Notes under the pieces: generated by a model
What the model was told of the DNA's origin: nothing
Seen by the model: only the letters and a program-made list of their open reading frames with translations
Databases searched by the model: none
Source of the DNA: Desulfotruncus arcticus DSM 17038
GTDB taxonomy: Bacteria; Bacillota; Desulfotomaculia; Desulfotomaculales; Desulfallaceae
Reading direction: 5' to 3'
Length of the DNA: 64,000 nucleotides
NCBI RefSeq assembly: GCF_900113335.1
Contig: NZ_FOOX01000008.1
Coordinates: forward strand, 149,322-213,321
Translations under genes and position numbers: made by a program
Shown: piece after piece, positions 1 to 9,267 of the stretch
How the letters are laid out: the number at the start of each line of letters is the position of its first letter
Numbering within the stretch: the stretch's first letter is position 1

Positions 1-129
1 AATTGCCTGTCCAAAATTCTATTAATTAAGAAAAATTTAAAGAAAACAACTTTGGTATTTTGTATACAAAATACTTGCACATCACCACCATGTTTGTTAC
101 AATTATCACAGGTTAACAAAAAGAAGGTG

Positions 130-360
130 ATGCAAGTGCTATGCAAAACCAAAAAAATTAAGGCTCCTTGTGAAACATGTATGTATAAGAACGGGGTAGA
201 ATGTTTTAGCGTGCTGGCAATGCTGAAAACAGCGCGGGCAATGGAAATGGAATTGTTTAATCATGGTGTTGAAGGCATGGTTGGCGAAATGACTTTACCC
301 TGCGAAAACTATGCGGCGGATAACGCAGTGTTAGCTAAAAAATTGAAAAAGATTATTTGA
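130..360 (+). CDS. Small hypothetical protein with Cys motif
   Basis: About 76 residues from ATG 130. The open frame extends upstream to TTG 52, but the upstream part is low-complexity and has no good ribosome site. An AAGAAGG stretch at 121-127 sits very close to ATG 130, so the start is uncertain. The N-terminal part carries CETC followed by a third Cys seven residues later (CETCMYKNGVEC) and a further Cys near residue 58. This could be a metal site, but no family was recognised. The C-terminus is Lys-rich. A clear terminator follows at 380-418, which supports this being a real expressed gene. Confidence 0.55.
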   Translation: MQVLCKTKKIKAPCETCMYKNGVECFSVLAMLKTARAMEMELFNHGVEGMVGEMTLPCENYAADNAVLAKKLKKII

Positions 361-379
361 TTATGTGAAGTTGAAATCC

Positions 380-418
380 TAAAGGCTATTACGCAGTGCA
401 GCGTAGATAGCTTTTTTT
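380..418 (+). terminator. Intrinsic terminator of the small Cys-motif gene
   Basis: AAAGGCTAT-ACGC and GCGTA-ATAGC form a GC-containing stem around 381-410. It is followed by a run of seven T from 412. It lies 20 bases after the stop codon at 360. Confidence 0.8.
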
Positions 419-642
419 GCTTTCCGGTATATTCACTTTACTTTTTTATTACAAATACAGCGCGGCAAATCTTGAGCCAGCCACATCGCTTTACTCCTTG
501 CAATAAAATAGGCTGCAATTATGTACCAACCTTCACAATACAATAAAAACCTATGATTATTTATGAGTTGTTGCAGGATTATTGAAATTCATTCAGTAAT
601 GCTTAAAGTGAATTATTTAACCCGTTAAGGAGGCGCGTTTTT

Positions 643-2496
643 TTGCAAGGTGTTTTAAAATTCATCCCTATTGTTGAAACAATAAGTACATACAAAAAGG
701 AACATTTCAGGTTTGACTTCATTGCCGCATTAACAGTCGCCGTAGTTGCGCTGCCACAGTCAATGGCTTATGCCATTATTGCCGGTGTAGAACCGGTTTA
801 CGGGCTTTATTCCGCGATTGTCCTTTCAATTTTAGGCTCCATGTTCGGCAACTCTAATCATTTGGCGACAGGGCCAACCAACGCCATCTCGCTGCTCATA
901 GCCAGCAACATGAGTGTTTATGTCGGAAAGCCCAATTTTTTTGAAATGCTGTTTATGCTAACCTTTCTGGCTGGCGTTATCCAATTCTCCATGGGCGTTT
1001 TTAAACTGGGAAAACTGGTTAATTATGTGTCCCATTCCGTCATCGTCGGCTTTACTGCCGGGGCAGGTGTTATTATCGCCCTTGGCCAGCTTAACCAACT
1101 GCTTGGCATATCACTGGAGAAAGGCAGTCACTCCACCCTGGATAAAGTTGCAGCAACTTTCGGGCACATCGGAGAGTTAAATTATTACGCCCTGGGCCTG
1201 GGATTGCTTACAATAGTTGTTTCAGTAACCGCTAAAAAAATTAATAAAAATATTCCCGGTGCGCTGCTTAGCCTGGTTATATGCGTAATCCTGGTGATGA
1301 CGCTGGGTCTGGACCGTTACGGCATTAAGTTGACGGGAGAAATACCATCGGCAATCCCTCCCTTCACTATGCTAAACTTTAACTTGCATAATATCGGGGA
1401 ACTGATGAATGGCGCGTTGGTTATTGCAGTTATCGGCCTGGTGGAGGCCGTCTCTATTTCCAAGGCTATATCAGCACAATCAATGCAAAAACTCGATTCC
1501 AACCAGGAATTTATCGGACAGGGCGTAGCTAACATGGGTGGAGCCTTTTTTGGCTGCATCGCAGGTTCCGGCTCATTCACCCGTTCGGCCATCACCTTTC
1601 AAAACGGAGCCGTAACCAGGTTGTCCGGAGTGCTGGCAGGCGTTCTGGTCATGGTGATTCTGTTATTTATGGCTCCATTTGCCAAATTCATACCAAATGC
1701 GGCACTGGCTGGCGTAATCATGGTCGTTGCCTACTCCATGGTCGACAAAGAAGCATTTAAAAAAGTTTTTAGATCCAACAAAAATGACGCAGCAATAATG
1801 ACAGTTACTTTTGTTACAACCATCCTGGCACCTGAACTGGAATATGCCATTTACGGCGGCATTTTGATATCACTGTTTTTATTCCTCAAAGACAATGGGA
1901 ACGCTTCAGTCCGCATGCTTTCGCCGCTGAAAAAAGATGACAGTTTTATCGAAACCGACATCCAGCGAACCGCTCATGCACCAATTTCCATTATTCAACT
2001 GGAAGGCAATTTGTTTTTCGGCAACTCATCCGACCTTGATGAAAAGCTTGCCAACGCCTATGGCACCGCAGGGGTATATATTTTAGAATTTAAAGCAGTT
2101 ACCATGATGGACATCACCGCCATGGAAACACTGGAAAACTTTATCGCCCGTGTTCATAGAGAAGGAAGAAAAGTTTTACTGTGCGGCGTCCGCCGGGAGC
2201 TCAAAGAAAAAATGGAGCGGTGCCATATGATTGGCCACGTTGGAGAAAGCAATATCTTTTTTGCTGAAAACGAAGTTTTCAAGTCACTGAAGAACTCCTT
2301 GCGCCGGGCCGAGGTTTTATTGAAGGGTATCAGCCTGCCCGAACCGGTTGTCCAAACAGCCGAAAAAGTCGCGGCAATCCCCGCGGCTGCAGCAGTTTCA
2401 CCGTTTAAAAGGATCTCCGGCTGGATGGAAAAGTTCCTTCAGGAGCCCTTCTACCAGGCTGAGATGTTAAAAACCCAGGCTTTCGGCAGGAATTAA
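643..2496 (+). CDS. SulP-family anion transporter with STAS domain
   Basis: 617 residues, the usual SulP length. The N-terminal ~430 residues are hydrophobic membrane segments and contain the SulP pattern PQSMAYAIIAGVEPVYGLYS near residue 40. The C-terminal cytoplasmic STAS domain spans roughly residues 445-550 (IIQLEGNLFFGNS through the following strand-helix repeats). The family exchanges or symports sulfate, bicarbonate or related anions; the substrate cannot be read from sequence. The start is TTG 643, chosen because AAGGAGG lies at 627-633, nine bases upstream. It is monocistronic, with a bidirectional terminator just after the stop. In a possible sulfate reducer, sulfate uptake is attractive but is only inference. 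Confidence 0.9.
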   Translation: MQGVLKFIPIVETISTYKKEHFRFDFIAALTVAVVALPQSMAYAIIAGVEPVYGLYSAIVLSILGSMFGNSNHLATGPTNAISLLIASNMSVYVGKPNFFEMLFMLTFLAGVIQFSMGVFKLGKLVNYVSHSVIVGFTAGAGVIIALGQLNQLLGISLEKGSHSTLDKVAATFGHIGELNYYALGLGLLTIVVSVTAKKINKNIPGALLSLVICVILVMTLGLDRYGIKLTGEIPSAIPPFTMLNFNLHNIGELMNGALVIAVIGLVEAVSISKAISAQSMQKLDSNQEFIGQGVANMGGAFFGCIAGSGSFTRSAITFQNGAVTRLSGVLAGVLVMVILLFMAPFAKFIPNAALAGVIMVVAYSMVDKEAFKKVFRSNKNDAAIMTVTFVTTILAPELEYAIYGGILISLFLFLKDNGNASVRMLSPLKKDDSFIETDIQRTAHAPISIIQLEGNLFFGNSSDLDEKLANAYGTAGVYILEFKAVTMMDITAMETLENFIARVHREGRKVLLCGVRRELKEKMERCHMIGHVGESNIFFAENEVFKSLKNSLRRAEVLLKGISLPEPVVQTAEKVAAIPAAAAVSPFKRISGWMEKFLQEPFYQAEMLKTQAFGRN

Positions 2497-2511
2497 CCGT
2501 CAATTAACAAG

Positions 2512-2546
2512 AAAACCCTCCCGCGTTATAAAAAAGGGAGGGTTTT
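2512..2546. terminator. Bidirectional terminator between convergent genes
   Basis: AAAACCCTCCC pairs with GGGAGGGTTTT, with A and T tracts on the two sides. It separates the SulP gene from the convergent secreted-protein gene that ends at 2554. Confidence 0.85.
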
Positions 2547-2553
2547 ATGTTAA

Positions 2554-2946
2554 TTACCTAATTACTATATAAGCTTTGTGCCAGCTGTTGTTATAATAGT
2601 ACTGCACATTGCCGTTGTGGTCGCGATAACGGTACCATTTACCGTCACGGTCGGGGTCCATGTAGAAATAATGGTGCTGCCCATTGTCATCAAGGTAGTA
2701 GTAGAAATCGCCGTCTCTATCCCAGTCAGTCCAGCGATTACCTGCATAAATCACATTACGACCGCCGAAATCAAAATAACTACCGCTGCCATAGTCACCG
2801 GACCAATAATGGCCGTGCTGGCCATTGCTAACCCAACCGCTATTGCCGTTAACATAACCGGAATAATTATTGGAATAAGCGAACGCGGCTGACGCGATAC
2901 TTAGTGAAAACACCAAAGCCAGTACTAAAATCAAAACTTTTTTCAT
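2554..2946 (-). CDS. Secreted Tyr/Asp/Gly-rich protein
   Basis: 130 residues. A typical signal peptide (MKKVLILVLALVFSLSIASA, cleavage probably after AFA) is followed by a mature part of short repeats rich in Tyr, Asp, Gly, Trp and His. Examples are DRDGDFYYYLDDNGQHHYFY and DRDGKWYRYRDHNGN. The repeated D-x-D-G and aromatic spacing look like a small extracellular or cell-wall-associated domain, possibly metal binding through Asp. No named family was recognised. The gene is monocistronic. The overlapping plus-strand frame at 2578-2892 is a shadow. Confidence 0.75.
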   Translation of the reverse strand: MKKVLILVLALVFSLSIASAAFAYSNNYSGYVNGNSGWVSNGQHGHYWSGDYGSGSYFDFGGRNVIYAGNRWTDWDRDGDFYYYLDDNGQHHYFYMDPDRDGKWYRYRDHNGNVQYYYNNSWHKAYIVIR

Positions 2947-3210
2947 TCTGCCTCACCTTTCTGTCAATTAGTTTTTGGGCCTGGCTAATTAATTTTCGGC
3001 CTGCTTATATATATTAAGTGATTTGAATATAACAAGCAAACTTTTTACCATTGATTTGCCATTGTACTTTCTTGCATAAAAACCAATTCCTGCAGCCGGC
3101 CAAACAAAAACGGGCCGGCAATGCCGCCCGGCGCCTGTTGACAATATCTTCCTATAGCAATAGTGCCAAACAAGGCAATAATAAGCCTAAAAGTAAATAA
3201 ATAATTAAAT
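2947..3210. other. Intergenic region with a GC hairpin
   Basis: Upstream region of the secreted-protein gene. The only structure seen is an inverted repeat, GCCGGCC at 3095-3101 with GGCCGGC at 3113-3119. It lacks a T tract on the plus strand. No convincing coding frame was found; a 65-codon minus frame at 3045-3242 overlaps a terminator and lacks a ribosome site. Confidence 0.5.
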
Positions 3211-3252
3211 AAAAAGTGGTTGGAAAAAAAATATTCCTCCAACCACTTTTTG
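3211..3252 (-). terminator. Intrinsic terminator downstream of the Fe-S protein gene
   Basis: AAAAAGTGGTTGGA pairs with TCCAACCACTTTTT, with an A/T-rich loop. On the minus strand it follows the Fe-S protein gene (stop at 3296) and ends in a T tract. Confidence 0.8.
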
Positions 3253-3295
3253 TATGGCTCTAAAGCCCTAGTTGTTTTGTTTTATACCGTTAATT

Positions 3296-4408
3296 TTAAA
3301 GCTTGCCTCTCTCTTTGGCGATGCGCAGGAACTGTTCCTGCTTGTTGGCCGGGGGAACATGCAGCACCGCCCGGCGGGACATGGTCAGCGCGCCGGTGGG
3401 ACAGGCCGATGCGCAGGCACCGCAACCGATGCACAATTCGTTATTCACCGCCGCTATTTCATCACCGTCCGCTCCTGTCGCCAAAGCAACGGCATTTATA
3501 TGACAGCTCTCGGCACAGGTGCCGCAGCCTGTACATTTATCAATATCGACTTCAGGAATAAAGTTACTGGGGTGTACCGACATGATTCCTGCTTTGTTGA
3601 TGGAGCTTAAAACTCCACAACAACAGCCGCAGCAGTGACAGATATACGTGGGCTTATTCAGCACATTATCGCCAAGGTGCACCAGGCCCAGCTTTTCAGT
3701 CCGGTCCAGCACCCTTAACAATTCATCAACAGAAGCCGGCCTGGCCAGCCCCCGGCTAATCAGCCATTTGGCGGCACCACCCAACGAAGTGCAAACGTCT
3801 TCTACAGGGGCATCACACGCCTTGCCCAAGTGACTGGCTTTATGCCGGCAGGAGCACATGCCCAGGGAACCACCGCCCGACTCGCGTATAATTTGAGAGG
3901 CTTTTTCGTAATCCAATACCTCGGTTTCGACAGCAGCGGGAATAAGGCTCTCATAAACCAGTGTTTTAAACATTTTGGTTTCCCCGCCGAAAAATTCTTC
4001 CCGCACAGCTTCGTTGTTAAAATATTTTTCAAAAAGCTCAGCCATTTCTTTCATATTAAGGTTTTCCCTGACCCGCATAAAGGTGTATTCAAAGAATCCC
4101 ACCACCATAGGCGACAGCATGTAATACGTTCCGTCCCGGCGCGCCAGGTCCATCACCAGGCCTTTATCCGCCATGCCGTTTAGTATCCCGGCCATGTCCT
4201 GTTCTTTATAACCGGCGGCGCCTGCGATTCTTTCCAGCGTCATCGGCAATAGAGGGAATTTACCGCCCACCTCGGCCTCGCTTTCGCTAAACAGCCGGTA
4301 AAGTATTTCCATCAGAGTTTCATTTACCGGAGCGCCAACAGGGTTTTTATTCAGCCGCTCTGCCAGAGCCCGGTAGACCGCTTCCTTGGAATCAATTAAG
4401 TGACCCAT
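3296..4408 (-). CDS. 4Fe-4S ferredoxin-domain protein with Cys cluster CHCCGCCCG
   Basis: 370 residues. The first ~90 look like a winged-helix segment (LERIAGAAGYKEQDMAGILNG). The middle carries a CSCRH motif near residue 187 and the dense cluster CHCCGCCCG near residue 258. The C-terminus has two classical 4Fe-4S motifs, CTGCGTCAESC and CIGCGACASACP. Proteins of this architecture occur in anaerobic Clostridia and sulfate reducers as putative electron-transfer or redox-sensing proteins; no reaction is established. It has its own terminator, and the neighbours do not clarify its partner. The architecture call is firm; the function is unknown. Confidence 0.8.
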   Translation of the reverse strand: MGHLIDSKEAVYRALAERLNKNPVGAPVNETLMEILYRLFSESEAEVGGKFPLLPMTLERIAGAAGYKEQDMAGILNGMADKGLVMDLARRDGTYYMLSPMVVGFFEYTFMRVRENLNMKEMAELFEKYFNNEAVREEFFGGETKMFKTLVYESLIPAAVETEVLDYEKASQIIRESGGGSLGMCSCRHKASHLGKACDAPVEDVCTSLGGAAKWLISRGLARPASVDELLRVLDRTEKLGLVHLGDNVLNKPTYICHCCGCCCGVLSSINKAGIMSVHPSNFIPEVDIDKCTGCGTCAESCHINAVALATGADGDEIAAVNNELCIGCGACASACPTGALTMSRRAVLHVPPANKQEQFLRIAKERGKL

Positions 4409-4480
4409 ACAACCAACCTCCAGACCGCTTTATATTTTAATTAATTATATTGTAAACAACAAAGGCATAAAAGGATTTTT

Positions 4481-5731
4481 TTACCTATCCGAAGTCAAGC
4501 CTACCGTATCGAGAATTTTAATTAATAAGCTGAGCATAATTGATACCACCGTAGCCAGCCCCATCCCTTTTAAGCTCACCGCACCTAATTCCACATGGGC
4601 CCCGCTGATCCCGATAATCAATACGATAGAGGTTAAAATTAAATTTCTGGGCTTGCTGTAATCAATTTTGGATTCCAGCAAGATACGAATGCCTGAGGCC
4701 GCGATGACACCGTAAAGCAACAAGGATACGCCGCCGATTACCGCCCAGGGAATACTCCTGATAGCCTCGGCCAGTACACCGACAAAAGAAAGTAAAATAG
4801 CCAGGATTGCGGACCCGCCAATTACCCAGACACTGTAAACCCTGGTAATGGCCATAACACCTATGTTTTCACCGTAAGTGGTATTGGGAGTGGAACCGAA
4901 AAAGCCGGAGAGCATGGTGGAAATGCCGTTGCCCAACAGGGAAAAATGCAGGCCGGGCTTTTGGGACAGGTCCCTGCCCACAATATTTCCGGTAACAAAT
5001 AAATGGCCGATATGCTCGGCAATAACTACCAGCGCGGCGGGAATGATGATGGCAATGGCGGCAGGGTTAAACTCCGGCTTATAAAAAGTGGGAACAGCAA
5101 ATAGCGGGGCCTGCAAAATCGGCGTGACATCCACCAGGCCCACGAAAAAAGCCAGAATATAACCTGCGATCATACCAAACAAAATAGGGATAATCGCCAG
5201 AAACCCGCGAAATATAATCGAACCCAAAATAGTTACCGCCAGCGTAAACATGGAAACGGCAATAACTTTGGGATCAGGGGTTTGGGCAAGCAGTCCGGCA
5301 CTTTCCGCCGCAACCGGAGCCAGTTCCAAGCCTATTACAGCCACAATGGCGCCCATGGCCGCAGGTGGAAAAACAACATTAATCCAACCGGTACCGGCAA
5401 CCCAAATGATTAAGGCCACCACAGAAAAAACAAGCCCTACGATGATAAAACCACCCAGAGCCGCTTCATAACTATATTTGGACAATACCAGAGTAACAGG
5501 GGAAATAAAGGCAAAGCTGGAGCCAAGGTAAGCGGGAATACCGCCCCGGCAAATTAATAAATACAGCAGCGTACCGATACCGTTAAATAAAAGTATGGTG
5601 GCCGGGTCGACTTTAAATAATATCGGCACCAGAACAGTGGCCCCGAACATGGCAAAAAGGTGCTGCAGGCTGAGGGGCAAGGTTTGTAAAAACGGCAGTT
5701 TTTCCTCAACCTGGATGGTCCTCTTGGTCAA
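4481..5731 (-). CDS. uraA: Uracil permease (NCS2 family)
   Basis: 416 residues with about 12-14 membrane segments. NCS2 marks include QHLFAMFGATVLVPIL near residue 43 and FGSTPNTTYGENIGV near residue 277. It imports uracil coupled to protons. The gene follows upp by 55 bases on the same strand, which supports uracil rather than xanthine or uric acid as substrate. No terminator was recognised after it. Confidence 0.92.
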   Translation of the reverse strand: MTKRTIQVEEKLPFLQTLPLSLQHLFAMFGATVLVPILFKVDPATILLFNGIGTLLYLLICRGGIPAYLGSSFAFISPVTLVLSKYSYEAALGGFIIVGLVFSVVALIIWVAGTGWINVVFPPAAMGAIVAVIGLELAPVAAESAGLLAQTPDPKVIAVSMFTLAVTILGSIIFRGFLAIIPILFGMIAGYILAFFVGLVDVTPILQAPLFAVPTFYKPEFNPAAIAIIIPAALVVIAEHIGHLFVTGNIVGRDLSQKPGLHFSLLGNGISTMLSGFFGSTPNTTYGENIGVMAITRVYSVWVIGGSAILAILLSFVGVLAEAIRSIPWAVIGGVSLLLYGVIAASGIRILLESKIDYSKPRNLILTSIVLIIGISGAHVELGAVSLKGMGLATVVSIMLSLLIKILDTVGLTSDR

Positions 5732-5786
5732 ATTTCATCCCTCCAATGATATGTAACGACGATTATCTGACGATTATCAATAACGC

Positions 5787-6428
5787 TTAAAGCAAGTAAA
5801 GCCTGTCCCCGGCGTCCCCGAGGCCCGGCACGATATATGCCTTTTCGTTCAGTTCGGCATCAACCACTGCTGTTAAAATTTTGATCTCAGGATAGCGGCT
5901 GTGCACCTGATTGATACCCTTTTTAACTGAAACTGCGCAGACCAGCTTAATTTGCCCGGGCTGATATCCTTTTTCAATGATCATTTCCAGAGTTTTAACA
6001 CTGCTGTTGCCGGTCGCCAGCATTGGATCAAGCACAAAGATGGTGTCGAAACTACCATCAGATTCCGGAGGAACCGAGTTGCAGTAAGGGCAGGCTTCAA
6101 GGGTATCATGGTCCCTGGATACTCCGATATGGGCAACTTTTGCTTCCGGGAGAACTTGCAGGAAAGAATTCAAGAAACCCAGCCCCGCCCTTAGAATTGG
6201 CACCAGCAGCACCCTGTCATCCTGAACCCGCAGGCAGTCGGCCCCGGTATCCAGCGGCGTAATCACAGTTTCTTGGGAATATTTTAAATCCTTTGTAGCT
6301 TCTACGGCTAAAACCAAGCTTAGTTTATCCATAGCGCTGCGGAAATCCCTGGTGCCGGTCTGCCTGTTGCGAAGAATCCTCAGGCAGTCACCCGCCAGCG
6401 GGTGATCAATAATGTGCAAAGAACTCAT
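5787..6428 (-). CDS. upp: Uracil phosphoribosyltransferase
   Basis: 213 residues, full length for UPRTase. It makes UMP from uracil and PRPP in pyrimidine salvage. The PRPP-binding stretch DPMLATGNS is near residue 135, and the uracil-binding C-terminus GLGDAGDRLYLL is intact. The ribosome site GGAGGT sits just upstream of the ATG on the minus strand. It forms a salvage operon with the downstream permease. Confidence 0.96.
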   Translation of the reverse strand: MSSLHIIDHPLAGDCLRILRNRQTGTRDFRSAMDKLSLVLAVEATKDLKYSQETVITPLDTGADCLRVQDDRVLLVPILRAGLGFLNSFLQVLPEAKVAHIGVSRDHDTLEACPYCNSVPPESDGSFDTIFVLDPMLATGNSSVKTLEMIIEKGYQPGQIKLVCAVSVKKGINQVHSRYPEIKILTAVVDAELNEKAYIVPGLGDAGDRLYLL

Positions 6429-6590
6429 TTTTTACCTCCGTTGAATAATTATTATTAAACAAAAATCATACTTTAATTCGACAATAGCTACCATTATCCT
6501 GTTGGCCAAACAAGTTTTACATCTAAATATTCTCCTGGAAACCCCGGATCAATTCCTTAAAGATAAAAAATCATGCCAGACAAACATATA

Positions 6591-6620
6591 AAAAAAGGGA
6601 CAGAGTTACTGTCCCTTTTT
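6591..6620 (-). terminator. Terminator after cstA
   Basis: AAAAAGGGACAG pairs with CTGTCCCTTTTT around a five-base loop, about 30 bases past the cstA stop codon. It is symmetric and may act on both strands. Confidence 0.85.
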
Positions 6621-6650
6621 CCCTGCTTTGTTCACGGGTAACACTACTGT

Positions 6651-8297
6651 TTAGGCGCCTATGGTATTCTGCCCCGACGCGGCATCCTTAAGGGCCACGT
6701 TGGCGAGGTAGGCCAGCACAACAGCCAGTATGAACAGGAGCACGGCAATTATCATCAGCAGGTAATTACCAGCGTTTAAGGTTTGCATTATCGTTATGCC
6801 TAGCGCACTTAATGTAACCAAAAACATAAAGACCATCGGATACTTGGTGAAGCTATTGTCCTTACCCATCCGGGCCAGCCAGACGGATACGGCCAGCAGG
6901 GCCAGAGCCGCCAACAGTTGGTTAGCAGAACCAAAAATAGGCCAAATTTTATTCCACTCACCGCTCAAGGCCAGCAAAGCTCCCAAAAACACCGAAATTC
7001 CCGTTCCTACAAACATATTAGAAAGCACGCCGCCTTTTGCTGAACTGACGGCGTCTTGAGAGTCCTGCTTGACTTCGGTAAAAAATTCCTGAAAAATAAA
7101 CCGTGCCAAGCGGGTGGCGGTGTCCAGGGTGGTCAAAGCAAAAGCTGAGACCACCAGGGCAGCAAAGGAGGTGCCTACCTGCTGAGATAGGCCGAGCTTG
7201 GTCAGAAAACCGCCCACACCTGCAGAAAACAGGGCCACCGGACCGCCGGATTTCATGGCTTCGACATAATTATCCTGCAGCAAGACGGCCGCGGTGATGA
7301 TGGCTATGGTGGCCAGCACGCACTCAATCAGCATGCCGCCGTAACCGATCACCCGAGCGTCCGTTTCCTTGTCCAGCTGCTTGGCTGTGGTCCCAGAAGC
7401 CACCAGTGAGTGGAATCCTGAGATGGCACCGCAGGCCACGGTGACAAACAACACCGGGAACAGGTAGCCCAACCCGGTTTTAAAGCCAGTGTAGGCGGGC
7501 AGTTGAATGGTGGGGTTGGAAATTAAAAGTCCGACTAACGCACCGGCAATCATACCGTAGAGCAAAAATGAATTCAGATAGTCCCTGGGCTGAAGTAGTA
7601 TCCACACCGGTGTAACCGAAGCGACGAACGCGTAAATAAACAAAACGACCACCCAGATGTTAAAGCTTAATGCCAGGGGAAACATATTTCCCAGCCAGAT
7701 AGCCACAATCAAAAGCGCAACACCGACAATGGAAGAAACAGCCAACGACGCGTTGCCCCGGTAAATTGTAAAGCCGAAAATAATAGCGATAATCATGAAA
7801 AGAGTAGAAGCAGAAGCAGCAGCGGGCACCGCAACAAAGGTATTGGCAATTACAATAGCAAAAACTGCGATAATCAAAACCAAGGTCAGCCAGGCGAAGA
7901 TACCAAACAGCCTTTTACCCGTAGGACCCACATTGTCATTGATGATTTCTCCGATAGACCGGCCGCCGTGGCGCACCGAGGCCACCAGCGAGGTAAAGTC
8001 GTGCACTGCACCGATGAATATTCCGCCAAAGATGATCCACAAAGCTACCGGAACCCACCCAAAAGCCGCCGCAGTCACCGGACCAATAATGGGGGCAGCC
8101 CCGGCTATAGAAGCAAAGTGATGTCCCAACAACACCGGTGCCCTGGCCGGAATATAGTCCACCCCGTCGCGCCTGCTGTGTGCAGGAGTTTGTTTTGTTG
8201 GATCCAGGCCCAGTTTTTTGGCCAGAAATGCACCGTAAGTAAGATACGCCAAAAAGAAGGCACATATGGACACTATTATCAGTATACTGGCACTCAA
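6651..8297 (-). CDS. cstA: Carbon starvation protein A family transporter
   Basis: 548 residues with many membrane segments. CstA-family stretches include HHFASIAGAAPIIGP near residue 60 and VACGAISGFHSLVASGTT near residue 285. The family takes up peptides or pyruvate in characterised bacteria; the substrate here is unknown. It is shorter than the roughly 700-residue E. coli CstA, as is common in Gram-positives. The gene is preceded on the same strand by the hypothetical gene ending at 8380. Confidence 0.9.
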   Translation of the reverse strand: MSASILIIVSICAFFLAYLTYGAFLAKKLGLDPTKQTPAHSRRDGVDYIPARAPVLLGHHFASIAGAAPIIGPVTAAAFGWVPVALWIIFGGIFIGAVHDFTSLVASVRHGGRSIGEIINDNVGPTGKRLFGIFAWLTLVLIIAVFAIVIANTFVAVPAAASASTLFMIIAIIFGFTIYRGNASLAVSSIVGVALLIVAIWLGNMFPLALSFNIWVVVLFIYAFVASVTPVWILLQPRDYLNSFLLYGMIAGALVGLLISNPTIQLPAYTGFKTGLGYLFPVLFVTVACGAISGFHSLVASGTTAKQLDKETDARVIGYGGMLIECVLATIAIITAAVLLQDNYVEAMKSGGPVALFSAGVGGFLTKLGLSQQVGTSFAALVVSAFALTTLDTATRLARFIFQEFFTEVKQDSQDAVSSAKGGVLSNMFVGTGISVFLGALLALSGEWNKIWPIFGSANQLLAALALLAVSVWLARMGKDNSFTKYPMVFMFLVTLSALGITIMQTLNAGNYLLMIIAVLLFILAVVLAYLANVALKDAASGQNTIGA

Positions 8298-8379
8298 TTT
8301 ATCACTCCCCTTTATTTATAATCCCGCAACACCGTTTCTGTCAGGCAATTGGTTGTGCCCGGTATATACCTCCTTAATA

Positions 8380-8904
8380 TTACCTGCCGACCGTTTTTAC
8401 CGATGGCGGCATCAGGTAACTACGTGCCACCTCCCTACCTTTTTTATTTGCGTGGATCTGACCTGCGGCAAGGTCCACGAGAATCAGGTGTACCTGACTC
8501 CAACCCTGCAAGCCGAAACGATAAGTGCGGCCAAAACTAAATCTTTTCGACTGGTTGATTATTTCCGGTACAAAGCCCTTTTCCGACACAAGTACCCCAG
8601 TAATCATAGTGGACATGTGCTCGTGATGCGGTGTAACCAGTTCGTTAGCAGCCTTGACTAACAAGTGGATAAAAGCCTCAAACCCATTGGAATCTACTTG
8701 CTGACGGTGCCCGGCCACCAGGCAGTGTTCTATGTTTTCATAACCACCCAGGGAAATCTTTTTTGTGGCAAAATACTTATCGCACCTGATATTCGAGAAG
8801 GCATAAATGGATAAGCTATGCCCCAATATAACACTCTCTCGCTCCACGTCGAAATAACCGGCGTACCTATCCGCCAACCAGTTAAGATATTGTTCCAGAT
8901 TCAT
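8380..8904 (-). CDS. Hypothetical soluble protein
   Basis: 174 residues from ATG 8904. That start is preferred over TTG 8910 because GGGGG lies seven bases upstream of the ATG. No signal peptide or membrane segment is visible. The sequence begins NLEQYLNWLADRYAGYFDV, and the middle has HCLVAGHRQQVD and TPHHEHMSTMITGVLV, which are His-rich. No family was recognised. It lies 82 bases upstream of cstA on the same strand and could be cotranscribed. Confidence 0.6.
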   Translation of the reverse strand: MNLEQYLNWLADRYAGYFDVERESVILGHSLSIYAFSNIRCDKYFATKKISLGGYENIEHCLVAGHRQQVDSNGFEAFIHLLVKAANELVTPHHEHMSTMITGVLVSEKGFVPEIINQSKRFSFGRTYRFGLQGWSQVHLILVDLAAGQIHANKKGREVARSYLMPPSVKTVGR

Positions 8905-9024
8905 CTGCAATCCCCCACTTGGATACGCATTTAGTAATATAAGTAAAGATTTCAGAATATTATATTAATTATTTACCTGCAATATGACCCGGAAAAGTGT
9001 TTATAATGTTGAAATAAGCACCTT

Positions 9025-9067
9025 AAAATTCAAAAAACCTGCATCAAATGCAGGCTTTTTGAATTTT
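9025..9067. terminator. Long terminator-like hairpin between divergent genes
   Basis: AAAATTCAAAAA-CCTGCAT pairs with ATGCAGG-TTTTTGAATTTT around a three-base loop, with one mismatch. It is symmetric, so it could terminate on either strand. It lies between the divergent starts at 8904 and 9268, where a terminator is not expected. See findings. Confidence 0.65.
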
Positions 9068-9267
9068 AACAACTCCCTAAGTTTTTTAACCTTGGAGGCG
9101 GCTTACGCAAACTGGACGCTTTTAAATTTAAGACCGGAATTTTGTGACTGGCTTGTAAAAACCGCGTTGACACCTTCCTTATATTGTGTTACGTTTTGAC
9201 GAGTAGCTATTCCGGCACGCCGCACTTGCAGGGTGTTTAATCTAACAAAGAGGGGGCGCATTAAAGT

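Noticed and set aside
52..129. N-terminal extension of the first small gene from TTG 52
   Set aside because: Low-complexity sequence without a ribosome site.
2578..2892. Hydrophobic plus-strand frame opposite the secreted-protein gene
   Set aside because: It is the antisense of Tyr/Asp-rich codons; the minus-strand gene has a signal peptide and ribosome site.
8343..8361. Sigma-54-like box upstream of cstA (GGGCAC...TTGCC on the minus strand)
   Set aside because: The GG and GC are eleven bases apart, not ten, so it does not meet the -24/-12 spacing.
8984..9199. 71-codon plus-strand frame
   Set aside because: It runs through the long hairpin at 9025-9067, has no ribosome site and no family resemblance.
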